Of a stretch of 31,915 nucleotides of DNA, positions 22,711 through 29,741 are shown piece by piece. Made by a program: the position numbers and the translations under genes. Under the pieces are notes generated by a model that had not been told where the DNA came from, searched no databases, and saw only the letters and a list, made by a program, of their open reading frames with translations. Source of the stretch: Puniceicoccales bacterium (GTDB lineage: Bacteria; Verrucomicrobiota; Verrucomicrobiia; Opitutales; JAIRLM01); assembly GCA_031282565.1 (NCBI GenBank), contig JAITDL010000038.1, positions 1 to 31,915 on the forward strand, read 5' to 3'. How positions within the stretch are numbered: position 1 is the stretch's first letter; every line of letters starts with the position of its first letter.

Positions 22711-24486
22711 CTAGCGGAGAGCGATGGAAAGTTCTTTCAGCTGCCGTTCGCTGGCCTGAGATGGCGACTGCACCATTAGGTCGGTGCCGCGCTGCGTCTT
22801 CGGAAATGCAATCACGTCACGAATCGAGGTGGTTCCGCTCAGCATGGCAGCTAGGCGATCCAGGCCCAGGGCTATGCCGCCGTGTGGAGGCGCTCCAAAT
22901 CGAAAGGCGCGAATCATATAGCCGAAAAGTCGCTCCACGGAGTCCGCGGAAATTTTAAGCAGGTTTTCGAAAATATCTTTTTGCAGTTCAGGGGAATGTA
23001 TGCGCACACTGCCGCCGCCCAACTCAACGCCGTTCATGACCAAATCATAGTGCTGGCCGCGCACGGCCGCCGGATCGCTGTGCAAGAGATGCAAATCGCC
23101 GTCAACCGGAGCGGTAAATGGATGGTGCGTAGCAACGTAGCGACCCTGTTCGCCGTCGAAAGTTAGCAGCGGGAAATCGACGACCCAAAACAGATCGAAT
23201 TCGTTTTCGTCGAGCACCATGGCACCCTTTTCGCGCAGCAGCGCCGCGCAGTCCAATCTCACGCGGCCAAGTATGGAGCAGGTACTTTCCCATGGCCCTG
23301 CGGCAAAAAGAATTAGGTCACCATCTTCGATTGCGAGGGCCGCCGACAGCTGCGACCGCGTTTCTTCGTCGAGAAATTTTCCAATTGGCGATTTCCATTG
23401 GCCGCCTTCGATTTTTATGTGGGCCAAGCCCTTTGCGCCCATTGATTTTGCGCCATCCTCAAGGGTTTTCATCTCCCCCTGGCTGAGTGAAGCCAAACCC
23501 TTGCCATTAATCGCCCTAACGACGCCACCTCCGGCAACTGCGGAGGCAAATATGGTGAAACCCGATTTGGTGAAAATTGACGAGACGTCGACCAACTCCA
23601 TGGCGAAGCGGCGGTCCGGCTTATCGCTGCCGTAGCGCTCCATGGCTTCGCGGAATGGCACGCGCTCCAGCGGGGTTTTCAATTCACGGCCAAGCACATC
23701 GGCCCAAATGCGCGCCATGAGCCCCTCTACGAGGGAATGAATGTCCTCCCGGTCAACGAAAGACATCTCCATGTCGATCTGGGTGAACTCCGGCTGCCGG
23801 TCCGCGCGGAGGTCCTCGTCCCTAAAACACCGCGCCAGAGAATAGTAGCGCTCGACGCCGGCCACCATCAACATCTGCTTGTACTGCTGTGGAGATTGGG
23901 CAAGCGCGTAGAATTGTCCTGGATTCGTGCGACTTGGCACCAAAAATTCTCTAGCGCCCTCGGGCGTGGTTTTGAATAGGGTGGGCAGTTCAACTTCTAG
24001 GAAACCATTCCCATTCAGGTAGCTGCGGGCGGCGGCTGCAATTTTGTGGCGACGGAGCAGGCGTCCGTAGCAGCGCGGGCGGCGAAGGTCTAGGTAGCGG
24101 TAGGTTAGCCGAACCTCATCGTTAACTTTTTCAGCGGAAGCATCGTCTATTTGAAATGGCAGCGGATCGGCCATGGACAAAATGGCGGCCCCTTCAACGG
24201 CAACTTCGACCATCCCCGTCGACAGCTTTCCATTGGCGGTCTCGTCTGGACGAAGGCGCACAACGCCAGCAACTTCTACCACTGATTCGCAGCGGACCGT
24301 CGCCAGCACTTTCAACTCAGGATGTGCACTTTCGTCGATGAGCAGCTGCACAATCCCGCTGCGGTCACCGAGGTCCAGAAAAAGCAACCCGCCGTGGTCG
24401 CGCCGCGACCGTACCCAGCCGACAAGTCTCACATCCTTACCAACATCGGACGCGGTCAGCTCGCCGCAGCAGTGAGTTCGTTTCAC
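22711..24486 (-). CDS. aspS: aspartyl-tRNA synthetase
   Basis: Charges tRNA-Asp (and perhaps tRNA-Asn). From GTG 24486 it has 591 residues and begins KRTHCCGELTASDVG, the standard bacterial AspRS N-terminus. The OB-fold anticodon domain is followed by class II motif 1 (EVELPTLFKTTPEGAREF), motif 2 (FRDEDLRADRQPEFTQIDME), the GAD insert (about 280-420) and motif 3 (GIALGLDRLAAMLSG, then SIRDVIAFPK). The frame opens at TTG 24525, which is the TTGCCA -35 box; CATTAG follows at 24502-24497 and the GTG is at +39. Divergent from the orphan gene at 24636. Confidence 0.96.
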   Translation of the reverse strand: MKRTHCCGELTASDVGKDVRLVGWVRSRRDHGGLLFLDLGDRSGIVQLLIDESAHPELKVLATVRCESVVEVAGVVRLRPDETANGKLSTGMVEVAVEGAAILSMADPLPFQIDDASAEKVNDEVRLTYRYLDLRRPRCYGRLLRRHKIAAAARSYLNGNGFLEVELPTLFKTTPEGAREFLVPSRTNPGQFYALAQSPQQYKQMLMVAGVERYYSLARCFRDEDLRADRQPEFTQIDMEMSFVDREDIHSLVEGLMARIWADVLGRELKTPLERVPFREAMERYGSDKPDRRFAMELVDVSSIFTKSGFTIFASAVAGGGVVRAINGKGLASLSQGEMKTLEDGAKSMGAKGLAHIKIEGGQWKSPIGKFLDEETRSQLSAALAIEDGDLILFAAGPWESTCSILGRVRLDCAALLREKGAMVLDENEFDLFWVVDFPLLTFDGEQGRYVATHHPFTAPVDGDLHLLHSDPAAVRGQHYDLVMNGVELGGGSVRIHSPELQKDIFENLLKISADSVERLFGYMIRAFRFGAPPHGGIALGLDRLAAMLSGTTSIRDVIAFPKTQRGTDLMVQSPSQASERQLKELSIALR

Positions 24487-24496
24487 AGTGTCGTGA

Positions 24497-24525
24497 CTAA
24501 TGGCGCCGCGCCGCGGAAATGGCAA
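24497..24525 (-). promoter_or_regulatory. predicted leaderless promoter of aspS
   Basis: TTGCCA (24525-24520), 17-base spacer, CATTAG (24502-24497), GTG 24486 at +39. The identical CATTAG box with 17-base spacing occurs on the opposite strand for the divergent gene at 24636. Confidence 0.5.
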
Positions 24526-24598
24526 TCGGATTTTTTAGATTTCCGCCGCGCTTCGCACTAGACAAAAAAATTACCGTGGTTTTTTGAAAATTTTCTCC

Positions 24599-24627
24599 TT
24601 GCACTTCACAGAAAAACATTTCATTAG
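24599..24627 (+). promoter_or_regulatory. predicted promoter of the orphan gene at 24636
   Basis: TTGCAC (24599-24604), 17-base spacer, CATTAG (24622-24627), ATG 24636 at +37. No Shine-Dalgarno. Confidence 0.5.
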
Positions 24628-24635
24628 CTTCGCCA

Positions 24636-26213
24636 ATGAATCTAACAAAATCAAGTTTCCCGTTTGGCTTTGATGTCCTCTATGCGATTAAACCTCCCGT
24701 CAAAGGTCAAGTTATTAGTTCAATGAAAGCCATGGGCGTCACAAGCGCGAAAGGCATTTCGCCGGCAATGTCGCAACTGCTATCCGCCACGAGGCCAACT
24801 GATGCCATCATATCCGCCTTCACAACGCCAATCATTGATAGCGGCATAGGCGAATGCGTCGCAAATGCGCTGCTGCAGCTCTTTCGATTTTACCACGGGG
24901 ATGCATATCTGCAGTTACTCATTTGCGCTCTGACGGAAAGACCTTGTTCCATACACATTACGCCGGAAGGTGACAGCGCAGCGAAAATTGTCGCAGTGCG
25001 GATGAACGAGGTGCTGCGGCAGCGCAAATGGAGAAACTTTGCCATCACGAGAACCATATGCGCGCCGACCTGCCCATCACCACTAAACAGGATGTTGGTT
25101 GCGGCCATAACTGAATCATACCTACGCTTTGGCTTGGACAGCACTAGCTGGCTCTGGGGCACATTTCTGCATGTCATAATGTTCAACGTATACTGCGCTC
25201 CCATATGCACCATCCTCGATGCCGATTGGAGCACCTTCGTAGGTAGCATTAGCGACGACGACAATGCGCGATTCACAGCTGAACTTGTCACTAACGGTGA
25301 AGAAATTAAGCGCGGAGAACTGCGGCTGAGCCACGACGTCATCGTGGAGCTCATCGTCGCCGATGGCTGCCTTAGCGAAGATAATGTCCGCATGATACTT
25401 GCTAAATGCGATGAAGACATGCACCGGCTGTACGAATTTACAAAAACTCCAGACGGCGAGCCCTATGTTGGCTACGCATCCGAAGTTGAAAGCGAAGGCC
25501 CGTCCGGTTCTGCGGTGAAGGTAGCTGCGGAATTGCTCGGCGACGGGAGCCCGTCGGATGCGAACGCGAATACGGTCATCGTGTTTCCAGATTTTTTTGT
25601 GGAACTCCGCAGACTGGCTAGTATTTCATTACAGGCTCTCGCAAATGACTTAAGTTTTGTTCTTGGTGACGTGCAAAGTATCGTGAATTGCTTTCATGAG
25701 AAGATCTCAAAAACTCAACACTTTGCGTTTGATCTTGATCTGCATGATCTAGTGACGAAACTTTTCCCAGACGAAAGCAACGGCCAAATTTTCGGTCTGC
25801 CAACCATAGAAACGAAGTTTGCGTTCAAGCTCCTTGAAAGCAATGGCATTAGTCCCTTTGGCGAGTTCATTCCATACATGCCGAAGCGACCTGGCCCACT
25901 ATTTCTTGCAGTAGGACCCGTGATACTTGATGGAAATTCGCACGAATGCATGATGGCGTTCTACTGCGATCAAGAAAAGAAAACACTGACAGTCTGCTGG
26001 TCCGATTGGACGCGCACTAGTGACGGAATTGGCCCGATGTTCTTCATCCAAACATTTCCAGAGAACGAAAAAGTGTGCGTTGTCGCTTGTGGAAATGGAA
26101 CGCCATTAGGTGTCAGTCTCGATTTTGACAAAGTACGATCACTCATCGATAGCGAAATTACCTGCCTGAGACCATTCCACTCTGTGGCCATCAGCCAATT
26201 GGCTATGTCCTAA
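24636..26213 (+). CDS. orphan protein with USP-like (peptidase C19) Cys and His boxes; candidate deubiquitinase effector
   Basis: 525 residues, soluble, without signal peptide. GIGECVANALLQLF (Cys74, Asn77, Gln81) reproduces the C-x2-N-x-LLQ catalytic Cys box of ubiquitin-specific proteases (GNTCYxNSxLQ). Near the C-terminus LFLAVGPVILDGNSHECMMAFYC (His436) and CWSDW (Asp457) fall where USPs have their AVxxHxG..GHY His box and downstream Asp/Asn. Cys-His separation (362) and His-Asp separation (21) are within or close to USP geometry. The usual Gly before His is replaced by Ser. The middle region matches nothing I know. Bacterial C19-like enzymes occur in Chlamydiae and amoeba symbionts. Function is inference from motifs only; a lineage-specific non-enzyme is the alternative. 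Confidence 0.6.
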   Translation: MNLTKSSFPFGFDVLYAIKPPVKGQVISSMKAMGVTSAKGISPAMSQLLSATRPTDAIISAFTTPIIDSGIGECVANALLQLFRFYHGDAYLQLLICALTERPCSIHITPEGDSAAKIVAVRMNEVLRQRKWRNFAITRTICAPTCPSPLNRMLVAAITESYLRFGLDSTSWLWGTFLHVIMFNVYCAPICTILDADWSTFVGSISDDDNARFTAELVTNGEEIKRGELRLSHDVIVELIVADGCLSEDNVRMILAKCDEDMHRLYEFTKTPDGEPYVGYASEVESEGPSGSAVKVAAELLGDGSPSDANANTVIVFPDFFVELRRLASISLQALANDLSFVLGDVQSIVNCFHEKISKTQHFAFDLDLHDLVTKLFPDESNGQIFGLPTIETKFAFKLLESNGISPFGEFIPYMPKRPGPLFLAVGPVILDGNSHECMMAFYCDQEKKTLTVCWSDWTRTSDGIGPMFFIQTFPENEKVCVVACGNGTPLGVSLDFDKVRSLIDSEITCLRPFHSVAISQLAMS

Positions 26214-26225
26214 TGCGTGAAATCT

Positions 26226-27545
26226 TCAATCATTCCCTATCAGCCTGTCCCACAGGTGTATGATGCGGTGCATGGCGTACTTCTTTTTTAGCCGGCTGTT
26301 GCCGGCATAGGCATGGGCCGCTGCGAGAAATGGGTAGACATGGAGAAACGGTTTACCCACTATTGCTCCAACGGGAATGGCACCGAAGTAGCGGCTGTCG
26401 TAGCTGTCCCTGGAATTGTCGCCCATCACAAAAACATTTCCTTTTTCAACGGCAATTGGCATCTGATTTTCAAAGGAGCCGAACGGGAAATAGCCGCGGT
26501 AGGGCGGCACTTTGCGGTTGTTGCATAGCATTGGCCAGGAAAAATTTGCCAACTTCCCATTGGCGTAGAGCATGTCCTCGTCAATGGATAAAATGTCGCC
26601 GGCCTTTGCCACCAGCCGCTTGATGTAGTAGAGATCAGCAGGGTGTAAATTCGGAACGTAGCGCGTCGCAAAAACAACGGCATCACCACGGCGTGGCGGC
26701 AGAAAATGCGTAATGAAGCGATTCACTAAAATGATATCTCCGTGGATTATCTCAAAGGAAAAGAACACTTTGGATGCTTCGACGTGCACGCCCGTGCCGA
26801 GCAGCCGGCGGCCGTGGTGGAATTCCGGGCTGTGCACATTCAGCACGTCTGCAATTCTATTGGACGTAATATGTGGGAAAAATTTGCGCACGAGCAATTG
26901 TTCGATGTTAAAATCCGCCGGAACTTCAATCGGCACCGCAACGCCATCGACGAAGAGTTCATAGCGGCGGAAATGCATTGGGAAAATGCCGAAACGCCAC
27001 TTGCGGAATCCAGTGTAGTGGAGCAGTGACTTCTGCTTTGCCGCATCGACCCCGCCGTTTATCGCTATGGATACGATTCCACTTACGGGGCTGATGATGT
27101 CGTACGTCCTTGCGCCGTAAGCGAAATTGTCCAATGGAGTTCTATCCATGGCCGTCGATATTTCCGAAGTCATGCCGCCATAGGTAGGCCACATGGAATT
27201 CGTTGGAATGGAAAATGGCTGGAAAAAAAACGCGCGAATTGCCAGCGCGATGACGGAAACGGTAAAAAATAGCTCCACGTTTTCCGTGTGGGAGCGCACG
27301 GGGAAAATATTTCCACCAACCCGCGCCAGGAGCAGGTGTCCCCGTTCGATTGCCTCCAGCGTCAGATCCCTTGACCTGACACGGAGCTGACCTTCGCTTT
27401 CCCGCAGCATTTGCACGTCGCCCGAGCCGATTAGATCGGAACGAAATCTCCACACCAGGCCCATGGAGCGCAGAATGGACTTTGCCCGGCGGCGCAGAAT
27501 CAACCTCGATTTCCAGTTCCTGTAGTGCCAAAATAAGCCGCGCAC
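26226..27545 (-). CDS. lepB: signal peptidase I with large internal insertion
   Basis: Removes signal peptides from exported proteins. One membrane span (about 93-112, ELFFTVSVIALAIRAFFFQP) leads into FSIPTNSMWPTY with nucleophile Ser117. YYIKRLVAKAGD carries the general base Lys309, and GDNSRDSYDSRYFGAIP is box E. The order of boxes is that of LepB. Ser to Lys spans 192 residues against 55 in E. coli (Ser90, Lys145), so about 135 residues are inserted. Chlamydial enzymes are also enlarged here. The N-terminus is long and basic. GTG 27545 follows TTGTCC/TAATGT at +34. 439 residues. Confidence 0.9.
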   Translation of the reverse strand: MRGLFWHYRNWKSRLILRRRAKSILRSMGLVWRFRSDLIGSGDVQMLRESEGQLRVRSRDLTLEAIERGHLLLARVGGNIFPVRSHTENVELFFTVSVIALAIRAFFFQPFSIPTNSMWPTYGGMTSEISTAMDRTPLDNFAYGARTYDIISPVSGIVSIAINGGVDAAKQKSLLHYTGFRKWRFGIFPMHFRRYELFVDGVAVPIEVPADFNIEQLLVRKFFPHITSNRIADVLNVHSPEFHHGRRLLGTGVHVEASKVFFSFEIIHGDIILVNRFITHFLPPRRGDAVVFATRYVPNLHPADLYYIKRLVAKAGDILSIDEDMLYANGKLANFSWPMLCNNRKVPPYRGYFPFGSFENQMPIAVEKGNVFVMGDNSRDSYDSRYFGAIPVGAIVGKPFLHVYPFLAAAHAYAGNSRLKKKYAMHRIIHLWDRLIGND

Positions 27546-27551
27546 AGGCGC

Positions 27552-27579
27552 ACATTAGCGCGCTGGAGCTGATGGACAA
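27552..27579 (-). promoter_or_regulatory. predicted promoter of lepB
   Basis: TTGTCC (27579-27574), 16-base spacer, TAATGT (27557-27552), GTG 27545 at +34. Both boxes are weak individually; the spacing fits the window-wide pattern. Confidence 0.35.
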
Positions 27580-27663
27580 GAAATTTTAACAGCTGAATTT
27601 CCGCTGTGGCCAAGACTGTGTAGAGGTATGGGCAACAAATATTTGCGCATAGCAGCAGAAAAT

Positions 27664-28116
27664 CTAGCCAAGCAAGATCATAAGCCTGTACTGTTCGAGC
27701 AATTCATTGCGTCCAGCGTCGGCGTCCAACTGCTCCTCCAGGTCGGACAGCAGCGTATCCAGTTCATCCGCAACATGTCCGTGCATATTTGCCATGGCCT
27801 CCCCAACGGATTGGCGCAGTTTTGCAACACGCTGACGGAACCGCACTGGAACGAGCAGTGTGCGATCCTTCACGTCCGGACGCATTACGTCGAACAGTAT
27901 GGACTCAAACGTTTTAAGATCTATTATTGTCCTCAAACGCTCCTCCATCTTTCCGACACACGGGTGAATGTCGGCCACCGGCGGCAGCGGCTGCGGCCTT
28001 TTCTTTTTTCTGTAGGTCGTAATTTTCACCAGTCCAATGTCGAAGGAGTACTGCTCCGGGTCCACTGGCTTAAGTGGCGGCCCCTTGCGCTTTTGCTGCT
28101 GCTGATTCGGATCCAT
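27664..28116 (-). CDS. small hypothetical protein downstream of the CesT-like gene
   Basis: 150 residues. The N-terminus is Gln/Lys/Pro-rich (MDPNQQQQKRKGPP) and disordered. A short beta part follows (SFDIGLVKITTYRKKKRP), then a long helical region to the end (VGKMEERLRTIIDLKTFESI, FRQRVAKLRQSVGEAMANM, VADELDTLLSDLEEQLDADA). No family recognised. It starts 12 bases after the stop of the candidate chaperone gene, so the two form a two-gene operon. A small helical partner or substrate of a secretion chaperone would fit, but this is inference. An antisense frame (27628-28185) covers the same DNA and looks like a shadow. Confidence 0.65.
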   Translation of the reverse strand: MDPNQQQQKRKGPPLKPVDPEQYSFDIGLVKITTYRKKKRPQPLPPVADIHPCVGKMEERLRTIIDLKTFESILFDVMRPDVKDRTLLVPVRFRQRVAKLRQSVGEAMANMHGHVADELDTLLSDLEEQLDADAGRNELLEQYRLMILLG

Positions 28117-28128
28117 GGCTACGGCCCA

Positions 28129-28509
28129 CTATTTCTGCCTAAGTCGCACAATCGCTCCAAGGATCTGCGACAGTGCAGCACTTAGAATATCTGCGCTCAG
28201 GCGATTTCTGTCCAGCACAATCAAAAATCCAATGTGCCATTCGTCGCCATCGCCGGCGGAAACGAAATGCATTTGGCGCCCAACTAGCCGTGACGGATCG
28301 CAGAGCCAGAGGCCTTTGAGTAGGAGCGGCACGGTGCAGTGATCGATGGGCACGAGCAGATGCAAATATACTTTTTTTTCCCTGGAAAAATCCACGGACA
28401 GGTCGCCGAGGTCATCGATGTGAACTCTGGCAACGTTGTCGTCATCAACCGTGGTCTGTGGAAGGCTGTTCCGCTGCAAAAATTCTTCCAGCAGGTCGTC
28501 CATGCCCAT
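28129..28509 (-). CDS. candidate CesT-family class I type III secretion chaperone
   Basis: 126 residues (start ATG 28509 or 28503). The predicted fold follows the class I chaperone order helix-strand-strand-strand-helix-strand-strand-helix: MDDLLEEFLQRNSL (helix), VARVHIDDLGDLSVDF and KVYLHLLVPID (strands), the turn CTVPLLLKGLWL (helix), RQMHFVSAGDGDEWHIGFLIV (strands), SADILSAALSQILGAIVRL (helix). It is small, acidic at the N-terminus and lacks a signal peptide, as CesT/SycE proteins do. No invariant motif exists in this family, so the call rests on pattern. It is the first gene of a pair with the 150-residue protein at 27664. No secretion apparatus gene is in the window. Confidence 0.45.
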   Translation of the reverse strand: MGMDDLLEEFLQRNSLPQTTVDDDNVARVHIDDLGDLSVDFSREKKVYLHLLVPIDHCTVPLLLKGLWLCDPSRLVGRQMHFVSAGDGDEWHIGFLIVLDRNRLSADILSAALSQILGAIVRLRQK

Positions 28510-28592
28510 GCATGCTAGAAATCACTGCGGCAACTGTCTAGGTAAAAATTTCGTTGAAAAATAAATTGACGCACGCAATGACATGCTCCGCA

Positions 28593-28919
28593 ATGTCTCA
28601 ACCTGCCGCAAGAATTACTGTACACACCAGTGGCGTTCCAAACGCATGGCGTTCCTATCCAGACGTTGACGTGTTTCATTTTTCAGGTCACGGAGACGGC
28701 ATAAAAATTCGCATTGCACTGACGTTTTATGGTGACTCTAGAATTGTAATTGCCGCCTTAGCGGATGGCACAGCGAACGCGACTGACATTTTCAATAGCA
28801 TTACCAACGTACTCAGTCCAGATTCGATAATTGCCATCAATGATTACTATAGCCGTAGCGTTAACGACTTCGTGGCTGCTGGGATGGCGCAAGCCGCACG
28901 GAACCTGGGCAATTCCTAG
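28593..28919 (+). CDS. small orphan protein, paralogue of the next gene
   Basis: 108 residues from ATG 28593; the frame is open from TTG 28554, and ATG 28578 is another candidate. No known family. YPDVDVFHFS recurs as YPDVSLFHMS in the next gene, at a similar place after a variable N-terminus, so the two are tandem paralogues with the present one shorter. Beta-rich (KIRIALTFYG, RIVIAALADG) with a helical C-terminus (VNDFVAAGMAQAARNL). TTG boxes precede it (TTGAAA 28554, TTGACG 28566) but the -10 is unclear. Soluble, no signal peptide. Confidence 0.5.
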   Translation: MSQPAARITVHTSGVPNAWRSYPDVDVFHFSGHGDGIKIRIALTFYGDSRIVIAALADGTANATDIFNSITNVLSPDSIIAINDYYSRSVNDFVAAGMAQAARNLGNS

Positions 28920-28997
28920 CTCGCTATTTACGTTTTCGCGCTACGCCAAAAATAGAACTTGACAGCTGAATCATTTTTCATAGCGCGCTCATCCGCA

Positions 28998-29489
28998 ATG
29001 AGTGCAAGTGTATTTGGCCTAGCACTGCGCCTCACAACATACGAAGGCGCCATTGGCGACAATTTTCCAATGCCGGAGTACCCAGACGTTTCCCTATTCC
29101 ACATGAGCAATCCGGTGGCGCCGAGAGAAATAGTGCGCGTTGCCACAACCGCATTTGTTGCTGGAGAAAGAACACGCAAAATTGTGGTGTTCCCGAGCGA
29201 TCCCAGCAGCTTCCCGGAAGGCACTGATCCAACGGGAGTAATTGCTGGAAAATTTACCGAAATCGTTGGCGCCGACAAGGGAGTGCCGGTCATCGGCGGC
29301 AAAGAGCTCAGCGATCTCGTCTTCGTAGAGTACGGCATCGGCGCTGCGAAGGTCATGTCCTTTCACTTCAACATGCCCATCGGCGACAGTCTGCCGAAAA
29401 AAATAGTAGCAAGCAACACAATACACGTGCTCTACAGCGGCATCGGATGGCGCAAAGTAATTCGCCATAGCGCATATGCCACCTACTAG
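28998..29489 (+). CDS. small orphan protein, paralogue of the previous gene
   Basis: 163 residues from ATG 28998; the frame opens at TTG 28959, which is part of a consensus TTGACA box 39 bases upstream. No known family. It shares YPDV-x2-FH-x-S with the gene before it, followed by strands (IVRVATTAFVAG, KIVVFPSD). It continues with an extra C-terminal half (VGADKGVPVIGGKELSDLVF, VMSFHFNMPIGD, IHVLYSGIGWRKVIRH) absent from the shorter paralogue. Looks like a compact beta-rich domain. Copy 3 of the palindromic element lies 63 bases after its stop. Confidence 0.6.
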   Translation: MSASVFGLALRLTTYEGAIGDNFPMPEYPDVSLFHMSNPVAPREIVRVATTAFVAGERTRKIVVFPSDPSSFPEGTDPTGVIAGKFTEIVGADKGVPVIGGKELSDLVFVEYGIGAAKVMSFHFNMPIGDSLPKKIVASNTIHVLYSGIGWRKVIRHSAYATY

Positions 29490-29542
29490 CCATCGCCCAT
29501 CACCAATGCGCCATGCGTGGATTTCATTTTACGACGGCTGCA

Positions 29543-29651
29543 ATTGGTTGGTGGGCGCCGCGGGATTGGGCTGCGCCGCTTTCCGGTGTGTGAATTCGCG
29601 GCGGCCTTCGCCATAGAAAAGCAACGGCGCTGTCAATTTTGGAAAAACCGC
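29543..29651. repeat. direct repeat, left copy (contains palindromic element copy 3)
   Basis: About 108 bases matching 31331-31435 apart from a 3-base indel and about four substitutions; 57 consecutive bases (29566-29622) are identical. Inside it, GGGCGCCGCG (29553-29562) and CGCGGCGGCC (29597-29606) form the same arms as copies 1 and 2 with one mismatch and a 34-base loop. Lies between the gene ending at 29489 and the gene starting at 29742. Confidence 0.85.
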
Positions 29652-29741
29652 GAATTTTAAATTCCGTACAGATGTACCGACTTAGCTGCCAGAGGAGAAA
29701 ATTCCATCGCAATTTATGCCAATAAGTTGTAAACTAAACGG

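Noticed and set aside
27628..28185. 185-residue plus-strand open frame antisense to the 27664 gene
   Set aside because: The minus-strand protein has a sensible composition and sits 12 bases after the chaperone-like gene. The plus-strand frame lacks a promoter box and has odd composition (His/Gln/Leu-rich).
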